Shown here piece by piece: positions 23,363-29,773 of a stretch of 33,604 bases of DNA. Positions within the stretch are counted from its first letter, which is position 1. Every line of letters begins with the position of its first letter. The DNA comes from a virus. The notes below the pieces were generated by a model. That model was not told the DNA's origin. It was given only the letters and a program-made list of their open reading frames with translations, and did not search any database. The position numbers and the translations under genes are program-made. The stretch lies in the IMG/VR virus record IMGVR_UViG_3300009187_000049, positions 1-33,604 of that record. One strand, 5' to 3'.

Positions 23363-24780
23363 GATGCACCACCAAATTCTTCAGGCGAGTAAACGCCCGC
23401 CATGACCTCAGGCCAAACAAAGCGAGCAGCCTCTGCGATGCAACGATTGATCAGCATTTCTCGCGGGTACTTTGACCAATTCGGTCGAGACGCTAGGCCT
23501 GCTCGCTTCGCATCCTCAATGCCCCAGGTATAGATTTCCGGTTCCGTCCAGCCATGGCGCTGGACCTCGACCGTGGCGAGATCGTTGCTGCACTTAGATC
23601 GCACAACGCGGAACAGCTTGCAGCTTGGGTGCTCTAAGCAGCGCGCCATCATCGCTTGGGCGCTCATCGTAGGCTTTCCTTCGACGACGTGGAATGACCG
23701 CAACGCAGCCATGGCGCCAAGGCCAAACTCACGACCAGCCATAATGACCAGCATCGCAGCTTCCGGCGTTCCATAGGCGCTGAACATGCGCGAGCCAACG
23801 ACGACTTTGGCCAACCCGTATGCGCTGCGGCTGTCGGTAGGTTCGAGCTGTCGCGACCAGTCTTGCGGCGCTGCTACGAGGGCGCGTTGCTGCGGCTGGC
23901 TTGGCGGCGCAGGTGGAGGTTGCGGAATAGTGTCGGCAGCAGGCGGAACCTGCGGCGCTTCGTCAAATTCTGCTTCGAGTGTCATGGTTTCTTTCGTGTT
24001 CCTTGTGTTTCTTGGTTGTTTGATTGATTCGAGGAGCTGTTGCGCAATGCATTCCGATGCAAGCTCAGGTCGCAACGTCACAAGCTCCAATGCGAGAATG
24101 ATGTTGCATCCTGGGCGCGTAGCAGCCTCTTGCAGGGCCTTTCGTAGCGCAGGCGTAAAAGCCTCCGCATTGTCGCGCAAAGCGTCATAAACGCCAGCGA
24201 TGCTGCCGTAATCTGCAAGCAACGAGGTGGCTCGCTTAGGTCCAACGCCAGCCACTCCAGGAACGTTGTCCGACTTGTCTCCTGTGAGCGCCAGCCACTC
24301 GGCCACTTTGGACGGCTCGACGCCAAGCTCCGCTTTTACCATTGCCGCATCGACAACTTCGTTTCGGCCAAGGTGGTACATGGTGACGCCTGGCCCAAGC
24401 AACTGAAGAAGGTCCTTGTCCTGGCTTAGGATGACGCGCTCGCCGTCGATTGCAGCAACAAGCGAGGCGATTACGTCATCAGCTTCGTAGCTGTCGAGTT
24501 CCACCAGGACGAATCCATCATCGCGCAGCGCTTCGACGGTGCGGCGCATTTGCTCGAGGCTTAGCTCGTCCTTTGCGGGCCGGTTGGCCTTGTATTCAGG
24601 CCACTTGTCGCGGCGCCAGCTCTTGCGCGAATCTAGTGCGATGACGGTCGCCCCGTGTTGCGCGGCATGCTCGCGAATCTGGCCTAGCGTGCGTTGGGCA
24701 GCATAGCTAACGGCCTCGTCACCCGATGCGTGCCATTGGCGCCACCAGACGGCGCTAAAGTCTACGATCAGGGTGCTCAT
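23359..24780 (-). CDS. 5'-3' FLAP exonuclease fused to a candidate single-strand annealing protein
   Basis: 473 residues from the ATG at 24780 (ATGA overlap with the previous gene; an in-frame ATG 15 bases upstream is less likely). Residues 1-250 are a complete FEN/PolA-N type exonuclease: Asp7, ALDSRKSWR with Asp50, YKANR, Glu99-Asp101-Asp102, SQDKDLLQL with Asp121 and Asp123, and GDKSDNVPGVAGVGPKRA with Asp168 and Asp171. A linker of about 60 residues is rich in Pro, Gln and Ala. Residues about 318-473 (AAMLVIMAGREFGLGAMAAL, VVEGKPTMSAQAMM, WSKYPREMLINRCIAEAARF, GVYSPEEF) follow a pattern I recall from phage RecT-type annealing proteins, identified tentatively. An internal ATG at 23985 (Met266), preceded by AAGGA and GAAAG, could also give a separate 208-residue annealing protein. 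Confidence 0.8.
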   Translation of the reverse strand: MSTLIVDFSAVWWRQWHASGDEAVSYAAQRTLGQIREHAAQHGATVIALDSRKSWRRDKWPEYKANRPAKDELSLEQMRRTVEALRDDGFVLVELDSYEADDVIASLVAAIDGERVILSQDKDLLQLLGPGVTMYHLGRNEVVDAAMVKAELGVEPSKVAEWLALTGDKSDNVPGVAGVGPKRATSLLADYGSIAGVYDALRDNAEAFTPALRKALQEAATRPGCNIILALELVTLRPELASECIAQQLLESIKQPRNTRNTKETMTLEAEFDEAPQVPPAADTIPQPPPAPPSQPQQRALVAAPQDWSRQLEPTDSRSAYGLAKVVVGSRMFSAYGTPEAAMLVIMAGREFGLGAMAALRSFHVVEGKPTMSAQAMMARCLEHPSCKLFRVVRSKCSNDLATVEVQRHGWTEPEIYTWGIEDAKRAGLASRPNWSKYPREMLINRCIAEAARFVWPEVMAGVYSPEEFGGAS

Positions 24781-24983
24781 GGGTACGCGTGCCATTCTTG
24801 GTTGGTGGCAGGCGTTACACGCAGGCGCATAATGTCTACCTCGCCAAGGATGCGGGCAGCCTTGTTGCGAGCATCGTACCAGTGGCGCTCAATAACCTGG
24901 ATTAACACTATTTCCGCGTATCGAACGTCCCAGCAAATTGGCTGATGGTTTGGGTTGTTTGGTTCTTTTTCTTGATTTTTCAT
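24777..24983 (-). CDS. Small unknown protein upstream of the exonuclease
   Basis: 68 residues from the ATG at 24983, chosen because AGG lies suitably upstream and the previous stop is 5 bp away. Longer in-frame versions run back through the neighbouring gene in another frame. After a polar N-terminus (KNQEKEPNNPNHQP) it has a hydrophobic amphipathic helix (YAEIVLIQVIERHWYDARNK) and a short end. No motif recognised. Its stop overlaps the exonuclease ATG (ATGA), so it is probably co-translated with it. Confidence 0.6.
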   Translation of the reverse strand: MKNQEKEPNNPNHQPICWDVRYAEIVLIQVIERHWYDARNKAARILGEVDIMRLRVTPATNQEWHAYP

Positions 24984-24987
24984 TGGG

Positions 24988-25191
24988 TCAACCTGCGAAC
25001 GAATCAACGTAGAATGCCGCAGCAAGACTGAGCAGCCACAGCGCAACAAGAACCGGAGTCGGCATCGAAACTGATGCCACCGTGGCATTTGGCTGCGGTC
25101 TTTCCCGAACGAGACGGTTTCCTTCCGTTCCATTCAAGCGCAACCCAGCTCCGATGACGACTGCGGCCCTTGTTGGTTCGTAGTTGCTCAC
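24988..25191 (-). CDS. First gene of the leftward recombination operon; small C-terminal membrane protein
   Basis: 67 residues from the GTG at 25191. An in-frame TTG at 25227 was rejected because it is the -35 box of the promoter and lies before the predicted transcription start. The N-terminal two thirds is polar. Residues about 46-63 form a membrane segment (PVLVALWLLSLAAAFYVD) near the C-terminus, giving a tail-anchored topology. There is no ribosome site and the predicted RNA start is close to the GTG. Position as the first repressor-controlled leftward gene is where small host-takeover or exclusion proteins are often found, but function is not shown by the sequence. Confidence 0.6.
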   Translation of the reverse strand: MSNYEPTRAAVVIGAGLRLNGTEGNRLVRERPQPNATVASVSMPTPVLVALWLLSLAAAFYVDSFAG

Positions 25192-25199
25192 GAGACGAA

Positions 25200-25227
25200 C
25201 ATTAACCGCAGCGAATATGTTGCGCAA
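25200..25227 (-). promoter_or_regulatory. Leftward early promoter with operator OL1
   Basis: On the minus strand, -35 TTGCGC (25227-25222), a 16-bp spacer and a -10-like TTAATG (25205-25200), eight bases before the GTG at 25191. The operator ATTAACCGCAGCGAAT (plus strand, 25201-25216) covers the -10 and half of the spacer. The whole unit aligns base for base with the promoter at 22604-22631. Repression by the HTH protein encoded at 25276 is inferred from adjacency. Confidence 0.65.
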
Positions 25228-25233
25228 GTAAAA

Positions 25234-25269
25234 GTTAACCGTTGCGAACTTTTGTTTAGTCCGTATGCT
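25234..25269 (+). promoter_or_regulatory. Rightward early promoter with operator OR
   Basis: -35 TTGCGA (25242-25247), 16-bp spacer, -10 TATGCT (25264-25269). Seven bases further the transcription start would be the A of the ATG at 25276, that is, a leaderless mRNA. Operator GTTAACCGTTGCGAAC (25234-25249) covers the -35, so the HTH gene downstream would be self-regulated. The centres of OL1 and OR are 33 bp apart, about three helical turns, which allows cooperative binding on one DNA face. Confidence 0.68.
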
Positions 25270-25275
25270 TGCGGC

Positions 25276-25539
25276 ATGAATCCTTCCGCTACTTTGGGAG
25301 CATGGCTAGACGCGCACGCCATTCCCCAGGCCGAAATGGGGCGCGTTTTTAACGTTAGCGCCGTCACCGTCCATTACTGGGTGACTGGAGATCGCAAGCC
25401 ATCGCACCAACGAGCTCTGGCTATTGAGGCATGGACCTCGGGCGCGATTCCGGCAGCATCTTGGCTTGACGATGCCGCCCGCAAAGACTCCGAAGCGCTA
25501 GCAGCCATTGAGCCGTATGTGGCTGGGCCTGAGAAATGA
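25276..25539 (+). CDS. Cro/CI-like HTH regulator, probable repressor
   Basis: 87 residues from the ATG at 25276; an in-frame TTG at 25252 precedes the predicted transcription start and is rejected. Residues 8-55 form a five-helix HTH of the XRE/Cro kind (LGAWLDAHAIPQAEMGRVFN, then VSAVTVHYWVTGDRKPS), with the recognition helix around residues 29-38. No dimerisation or cleavage domain follows; the C-terminus is a short acidic helix. It is the closest DNA-binding protein to three matching operators and would act as a small Cro- or repressor-type switch protein. It starts the rightward operon, and the next gene begins at its stop (ATGA). Confidence 0.75.
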   Translation: MNPSATLGAWLDAHAIPQAEMGRVFNVSAVTVHYWVTGDRKPSHQRALAIEAWTSGAIPAASWLDDAARKDSEALAAIEPYVAGPEK

Positions 25540-25880
25540 TCTACGGAATCTGGCACGATGACGCCATGCTCGAGGAGCATAAGGACTTACATGGCGCCAT
25601 GAGACGCAGCAGGGAGTTGGCGCAAGAGCAGCAAAAATGGGTCGAAGTCCGAACGGAAGAAGGCGTCGTTTTGTCGGTCGCTGGTCCTGAGGAACGAGGA
25701 TCGACGCTGCACATGGCCAAAGCTCGCAGGCGCAACTTTGGCCTTCAGTCAGGCACCGAAATCGACACCAAAGTCGGCAGGCTTTGCCACGCCTGCGGCA
25801 GGCCAGGCACGAAACGAAAGCAAATGAGCGCAAAGAGCATCCGTTATTTTTGCGAGGTGCATGCCGATGGTACGCGTTGA
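25536..25880 (+). CDS. Small protein with C-terminal zinc-finger-like motif
   Basis: 114 residues with ATGA overlap to the HTH gene. The N-terminal 75 residues are mixed helix and strand (LHGAMRRSRELAQEQQKWVE, VRTEEGVVLSVAGPEERG). The end has CHACG near residue 84 and CEVH near residue 106 with basic residues between them (GTKRKQMSAKS), which would suit a CCCH-type zinc site and nucleic-acid binding. It lies between the regulator and the resolvase. No named family. Confidence 0.65.
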   Translation: MIYGIWHDDAMLEEHKDLHGAMRRSRELAQEQQKWVEVRTEEGVVLSVAGPEERGSTLHMAKARRRNFGLQSGTEIDTKVGRLCHACGRPGTKRKQMSAKSIRYFCEVHADGTR

Positions 25881-26220
25881 TCTTAGTTTGCAGACCAAGA
25901 GCGAGGCGAATATGCGCGAGCACTGGGCGACCAAGGCCCGGCGCGCAAAAATGCAACGCGGCGTTGTCACGATGGCACTGCGGCAGTACGTCGAGCAACT
26001 CGAAGCGCTTAGGGGCGCCGAGGTCATCGTGGCTACGCTGATTCGAGTGTCTCCCAGGCGGTTAGACGACGACAACCTGCGCGGAGCGTTAAAGGCTGTT
26101 CGCGATGCTATCGCAGCATGGGTTGGCATTGATGACGGAAGCGCCCGGTACGAGTGGCGCTACGAGCAGCGCAAAGGCCCGCTTGGCGTTCAGATTGAAA
26201 TTCACAACCTAAAGACTTGA
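25861..26220 (+). CDS. RusA-like Holliday junction resolvase
   Basis: 119 residues. The key motif is RRLDDDNLRGALKAVRDAIA (67-86) with Asp69-Asp71 and Asn72, then GIDDG with Asp91 and Asp92, the arrangement of metal-binding acids in RusA enzymes. These resolve crossover junctions made during phage recombination or replication. The start is ATG 25861, only three bases after GAGG; the ATG at 25867 is better spaced (9 bases), so the protein may be two residues shorter. It overlaps the previous gene by 20 bp. The stop TGA lies inside the -35 of the following promoter. Confidence 0.82.
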   Translation: MPMVRVDLSLQTKSEANMREHWATKARRAKMQRGVVTMALRQYVEQLEALRGAEVIVATLIRVSPRRLDDDNLRGALKAVRDAIAAWVGIDDGSARYEWRYEQRKGPLGVQIEIHNLKT

Positions 26221-26245
26221 CCACGTTTAGCTTGTCGCATACTTT
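26217..26245 (+). promoter_or_regulatory. Promoter for the second HTH gene and replication genes
   Basis: -35 TTGACC (26217-26222), 17-bp spacer, -10 TACTTT (26240-26245). A start seven bases on would be the A of the ATG at 26252, again leaderless. The gap 26221-26251 has GTTTAG early and GCGGCATG at the start codon, as does the gap before the HTH gene at 25276. No copy of the 16-bp operator is present, so regulation is different. Confidence 0.5.
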
Positions 26246-26251
26246 AGCGGC

Positions 26252-26473
26252 ATGCTGAACACCGAACAAAAGCGCGACCTATGTTACCACGCCGATGTTG
26301 CACCTGGCACGCTTGCAAAGATTTATACAGGGAAACCAGTGTTTCGCGCATCGTATGTGCGCGTGATAGCGGCATGCGAAAAGCTAAAAATTCCAACTCC
26401 GCCGACCTGGATTCCTGCCGTAGTCGGCAAAGCTGCGCGCAAACTTAACGCCGCAGGGTGCTCTGATGCGTGA
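26252..26473 (+). CDS. Second small HTH protein
   Basis: 73 residues. Residues 4-50 fit a helix-turn-helix: EQKRDLCYHADVAPGTLAKI, then YTGKPVFRASYVRVIAACEK, the pattern of phage HTH proteins in which the turn is followed by a PVR(X)AS segment and a stabilising helix. The rest is a short Pro/basic tail. No ribosome site is visible and the RNA start predicted is the ATG itself. It lies directly before the replication initiator gene, which it overlaps by 8 bp, and could control replication genes or act as a second switch protein. Confidence 0.7.
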   Translation: MLNTEQKRDLCYHADVAPGTLAKIYTGKPVFRASYVRVIAACEKLKIPTPPTWIPAVVGKAARKLNAAGCSDA

Positions 26474-27275
26474 CTGGTCGCGGGAGAGCTGGCACAAGGT
26501 ATTCCCGCGAGACGCCGGTGGATGGGCAGCGCTGTCGTTTGATGCTCGAGGGTTGTACAGGCTGCTACAGGACGAAGCGAGCCGGGATGGCATTGTCGAG
26601 ACGGGTCAAGATCGCCTTGGCTATCTCATGTTGGCCTACAGGCTGACGCAGGAACGTGCACGCGCTGCGCTTGCGGAGCTTGTGAAAGCGCGACTAGTGC
26701 TGACAACGCCACAAGACGCGCTCGAGCTTCCAATTCACGCCGAGCAGCAAGGAACAATCACGAATAGTTCCGAGCGTGTACGTCGCTTTCGAGAGAAGTC
26801 GCGAAACGATGAAACGTTACATGTAACGCCAGACGTTTCACTGGAACGTAAAGAAAGAAAGAAAGAAACAAATAAAGAAAGAGAGAAAGAGATCGCGCAC
26901 GCGCGCGAGGCTGCACCTACATCTACTCACGTTGAGGTCGATCCCAAAGCGGTCGCCATTGAAGTTGCGTTACGAACGTCCTCAAGGTTTGCTGCCCTAA
27001 ACCATCAAACGGTTGCGGAAGCGTTGCTTGGGGCGCTTGGCCCGCTCGGTGTTCGCCTAACGCCAGAGCATGCCCAAAGCGCGGTATCGTTGGCAGCTCT
27101 GGAGCTTGAGGACGGCGCCAACGAGCGCAGGATGCGGCAGGTGCTTGGCTGGAAGCTGAAGGATGCTGTTGACCCAACGAAGGCTAAAAAGCACCCGGTG
27201 CAGGTTCAGGGGCAAGGCGAGGACCTCGACCGGTTTCTCGACAACATTAACAATGGTAGGCCAGCATGGGCGTAG
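26466..27275 (+). CDS. Replication initiator / replisome organiser
   Basis: 269 residues. The N-terminal 105 residues look like the winged-helix domain of phage replisome organisers (WHKVFPRDAGGWAALSFDAR, GLYRLLQDEASRDG, GYLMLAYRLTQERARAALAE). A highly charged linker (KERKKETNKEREKE) at about residues 128-142 is encoded by a purine tract. The C-terminal half is helical (SLAALELEDGANERRMRQVL, GWKLKDAVDPTKAK) and may contact the helicase loader. Initiators of this kind bind repeats inside their own gene. It lies just before a DnaC-like loader, as lambda O lies before P. Confidence 0.7.
   Translation: MRDWSRESWHKVFPRDAGGWAALSFDARGLYRLLQDEASRDGIVETGQDRLGYLMLAYRLTQERARAALAELVKARLVLTTPQDALELPIHAEQQGTITNSSERVRRFREKSRNDETLHVTPDVSLERKERKKETNKEREKEIAHAREAAPTSTHVEVDPKAVAIEVALRTSSRFAALNHQTVAEALLGALGPLGVRLTPEHAQSAVSLAALELEDGANERRMRQVLGWKLKDAVDPTKAKKHPVQVQGQGEDLDRFLDNINNGRPAWA
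26811..26892 (+). other. Candidate replication origin inside the initiator gene
   Basis: A perfect 12-bp palindrome GTTACATGTAAC (26816-26827) lies inside a wider inverted repeat GAAACG (26811-26816) / CGTTTC (26834-26839). It is followed by a 43-base tract (26850-26892) with all purines except two positions, made of AAAG/GAAA units, and then a CGCGCACGCGCGCG stretch. Binding sites next to a purine/A-rich stretch inside the initiator gene is the organisation of lambdoid origins. Whether it unwinds is not shown by the sequence. Confidence 0.5.
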
Positions 27276-27970
27276 ACTTTGACTTTGCTGGTCTAGTTGC
27301 CTCGCTAAGGCTCGACCAAGGCGAGACTGTCCAGGCGATCAAAGAGCGCGAGCAGGCAGAGAGCGCAGCTCGAATGCGCGAATGGCGCCAGGAGGTCATC
27401 GCGACCGTTCCAAATTGGCCGTGGGCGCAATGGTCGAACAAGCCATGGGCCGATAACGTGCATTTCCTGATTCGCAGGGAACTTGAGAAGTGGGATCCTA
27501 TGCGATTGCAGGACGGAAGGATTACGCCAGGTGATGGCATGGTCCTGTGCGGCCCGAGTGGTTGCGGAAAAAGCACCGGCATCTATGCGGCGCTATCCGC
27601 CGCCATCAAAGGAATACGGACCTCGGTGGAGCAGGGTGGACCGTTTCGAGGATGGGGCCAGGTGATGTGGGTAACCGAGGCACAATTGGTGCTCGAGGCG
27701 TCACAGCGCAAAACGGACCTGTTTCGCAAGGCAAGCTCCGCTACGGTGCTGGTGCTTGACGAGCTGGGGCTAGCTAACGGGCATGTGGCTCCAGTAGGCC
27801 AATCACCGGTTGTCATGGCGCTACTGGCTGAGCGCTACGACAGAGGAGCGGCAACGATTGCGACCTCAGGCGTGCCGCAACGCGTATTGGCTGAGAAATA
27901 CGGGACAGGAGCGGTGCGAAGGCTGACGCATCGCGCGAAAGTCATTGACCTGTTCACGCAGGTTAAGTAG
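27266..27970 (+). CDS. DnaC-like helicase loader (AAA+ ATPase)
   Basis: 234 residues. Walker A is GPSGCGKST (96-104), Walker B VLVLDEL (161-167, Asp165-Glu166), a sensor stretch TIATSGVP (197-204) and an arginine pair RRLTHRAKVIDL near 218 at the arginine-finger place. The N-terminal 85 residues would contact the host helicase. This family loads the host DnaB helicase at the origin. No phage helicase, primase or polymerase gene is present, so replication appears to rely on host machinery recruited by this protein. The start overlaps the initiator gene by 10 bp. Confidence 0.85.
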   Translation: MGVDFDFAGLVASLRLDQGETVQAIKEREQAESAARMREWRQEVIATVPNWPWAQWSNKPWADNVHFLIRRELEKWDPMRLQDGRITPGDGMVLCGPSGCGKSTGIYAALSAAIKGIRTSVEQGGPFRGWGQVMWVTEAQLVLEASQRKTDLFRKASSATVLVLDELGLANGHVAPVGQSPVVMALLAERYDRGAATIATSGVPQRVLAEKYGTGAVRRLTHRAKVIDLFTQVK

Positions 27971-27973
27971 TTT

Positions 27974-28210
27974 ATGCTAATCACCAGATCGAATAATCTG
28001 AGGTGGCGCAAAAACGCCAACAAACCCGATTCGTGCGAGCATTTGTTCGATGAAGGTTTTGATGCGCGAACGCTTTGCATTCGAATGGCTGATGACTACC
28101 GATGGGTGGACGTTCAAAAGCCGCTCGAGCCTTGCGGGGCATGCGAAGCAAGGCGGCAAGAGATGCTTGACTGGGAAGAGTGGCACGCAGCCAACGCAGC
28201 AAGGAGATGA
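27974..28210 (+). CDS. Small unknown protein
   Basis: 78 residues, ATG at 27974, 3 bp after the loader stop. The N-terminus is basic (LITRSNNLRWRKNANKP). CEHLF and CGACE near residue 54 give three Cys and a His that might bind metal. The end is Ala/Arg-rich. It is probably a small regulator or accessory protein of the early block. No family recognised. Confidence 0.6.
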   Translation: MLITRSNNLRWRKNANKPDSCEHLFDEGFDARTLCIRMADDYRWVDVQKPLEPCGACEARRQEMLDWEEWHAANAARR

Positions 28211-28212
28211 AG

Positions 28213-28431
28213 ATGGGCGAATGGGACATGACGGGCGACAGGACGTGGCGCGTGTACTCGCACGGTGGCGTTGCCGACACGGTGACGACCGATGACCCAG
28301 ACAAGGCCATCGGCGGTTACGTCGAGTATCTCCAGCAGCATCGGCTCGACTACGGGTACCCAGACAAGTATGAGCTGGTGGCCGTATGCCTCGAGACAGC
28401 AGAGCGTGTTACCGCCAGGGGGAAGCTGTGA
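28213..28431 (+). CDS. Small unknown protein
   Basis: 72 residues from the ATG at 28213, chosen because AAGGAG at 28201-28206 is six bases upstream. An ATG at 28207 overlapping the previous stop would abut the ribosome site. The sequence (TWRVYSHGGVADTVTTDDPD; YGYPDKYELVAVCLETAERV) reads as a small alpha/beta protein. Not recognised. Confidence 0.65.
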   Translation: MGEWDMTGDRTWRVYSHGGVADTVTTDDPDKAIGGYVEYLQQHRLDYGYPDKYELVAVCLETAERVTARGKL

Positions 28432-28604
28432 ATTGGGGTGACTGGCTGCGCATATGGAACGCCCAAAAGCGCCAAGCCATAACGGAAGGCTGCGACCTTA
28501 AAGAGCTGCTTAGGCATGACTTTGAAGCCTTGGCGTGCATGCCAAGAATTGACCCATGGCCCGAAGGTCAACGGGCATGCGATAACCGAGGAGAGGTGAC
28601 GTGA
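28428..28604 (+). CDS. Small unknown protein
   Basis: 58 residues from the GTG at 28428, which overlaps the previous stop as GTGA and follows the good site CCAGGGGGAAGC. It starts NWGDWLRIWNAQKRQ, has an acidic helix and ends in a polar stretch (EGQRACDNRGEVT). It is shorter than 60 residues once the correct start is used. No family recognised. Its stop overlaps the next gene's start region. Confidence 0.6.
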   Translation: MNWGDWLRIWNAQKRQAITEGCDLKELLRHDFEALACMPRIDPWPEGQRACDNRGEVT

Positions 28605-29536
28605 TGCTTAAGATTCCAAGCGAACTGCAAGGCTTGCAGCTAATTGCCAGTGTGAGTGGCGGGAAAGACTCCACGGCGCTCATTTTGGCGCTTAAAGAAG
28701 CCGATTTACCGTTTCAGGCCGTGTTTGCCGATACAGGATGGGAAGCGCCAGAGACGTATGGTTACCTTGACACGTTGCGCGAACTGTTGTGCCCGATTGC
28801 GGTTGTAAATCCAAAGCGCGGCATGGTTGATGCCATTCGATACAATGTTGGGTTTCCAGGCCGAATGCAACGATGGTGCACGCGAGATTTAAAGATAGCT
28901 CCGCTAAGAAAGTACCATGACGCAATTGGAGCGGACACGGTAAGCGTTGTTGGTATTAGGGCTGACGAGTCTGAATCTCGTAGCAAAATGGCTGAGCTTG
29001 ATGACGATGAAAAGTGGGGCGGATGGATATGGAGGCCGTTGATTAGATGGTCGCTCGACGATGTGATTGCAATTCACCGTCGCCACAACGTTCCAATGAA
29101 CCCGCTTTACTATCAAGGCCACGAACGAGTCGGGTGCTACCCTTGCATTTTTTCTCGCAAAGAAGAAATACGCATGATTCCTGAATGGCGCATTGCTGAA
29201 ATTGAACAGCTTGAAACAGAAACAACAAACCTTAGAACAGAAAGAAACAAACAAGATCCTGGAAGGTACAAGCATGATGGAGCTTCGTTTTTTCGCACAA
29301 AAATACCCGGGAAAATAATTGGAATTAGAGAGGTTGTTGAATGGTCTAGAACCGCCAGGGGTGGTCGCCAACTCGACCTGTTGGCTGACCTTCCACAGGG
29401 AGGGTGCATGAGGTGGGGAATGTGCGAATCGCCAAGCAGGCAAACGTCGCGCGATGCGGGTGTTAGGGATGACGATTCGACCGAGGAGAGGTTGACGGAT
29501 GAACAAGAAGGAGAACAACGATGGGACCTGATGTGA
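28604..29536 (+). CDS. PAPS-reductase-like / PP-loop ATP pyrophosphatase family protein
   Basis: 310 residues from the ATG at 28604, preferred over the GTG at 28601 because GGAGAGG is then seven bases away. SGGKDSTA (18-25) is the PP-loop that binds ATP. FADTGWEAPETYGYLDTL, a QRWCTRDLKIAPL segment with Cys92, GIRADESESR (117-126), a WRPLIRWSLDDV stretch and RVGCYPC (Cys178, Cys181) are landmarks of the PAPS reductase/DndC superfamily. It could reduce a sulfonucleotide, act in nucleoside or DNA modification, or act on tRNA. There are no dnd-type or 7-deazaguanine neighbours, so the substrate is unknown. The C-terminal 60 residues are polar and seem extra. Confidence 0.8.
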   Translation: MLKIPSELQGLQLIASVSGGKDSTALILALKEADLPFQAVFADTGWEAPETYGYLDTLRELLCPIAVVNPKRGMVDAIRYNVGFPGRMQRWCTRDLKIAPLRKYHDAIGADTVSVVGIRADESESRSKMAELDDDEKWGGWIWRPLIRWSLDDVIAIHRRHNVPMNPLYYQGHERVGCYPCIFSRKEEIRMIPEWRIAEIEQLETETTNLRTERNKQDPGRYKHDGASFFRTKIPGKIIGIREVVEWSRTARGGRQLDLLADLPQGGCMRWGMCESPSRQTSRDAGVRDDDSTEERLTDEQEGEQRWDLM

Positions 29537-29766
29537 TTGCACACCTTATTGAGGCCGCAGAGCGGTACTACGACTCGACGTTCGATTTGAACGAAGCCGA
29601 GAAGGCGCATCGAGAGGTGGAGCAAAGCGCCAACGCGAACCCGCACGACATTGCCTATGCCCTGTGCAAGCTCTGGTCGCAGAAAGGCGAGAGCCTTCGC
29701 GCGGCTGGTTCCCTTCTTCATGCCGTCGAGGCGTACCGGGCAAAAGAGAAAACAGGTTCATTGTAG
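29521..29766 (+). CDS. Small helical unknown protein
   Basis: 81 residues, start within the end of the previous gene and preceded by AAGGAGAACAACG. Almost fully helical and amphipathic (VIAHLIEAAERYYDSTFDLN; HDIAYALCKLWSQKGESLRA). No motif or membrane segment recognised. Likely an accessory of the PAPS-reductase-like protein or a middle-gene regulator. Confidence in being a gene is good, in function nil. Confidence 0.65.
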   Translation: MGPDVIAHLIEAAERYYDSTFDLNEAEKAHREVEQSANANPHDIAYALCKLWSQKGESLRAAGSLLHAVEAYRAKEKTGSL

Positions 29767-29773
29767 GCAAAAC

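Noticed and set aside
25192-25227. TTG start that would add 12 codons to the first leftward gene
   Set aside because: The TTG is the -35 box of the promoter and lies upstream of the predicted RNA start.
26850-26892. Simple sequence repeat from slippage only
   Set aside because: The purine tract is imperfect and lies beside a palindrome within the initiator gene, so an origin role is more economical, although slippage may have helped to form it.
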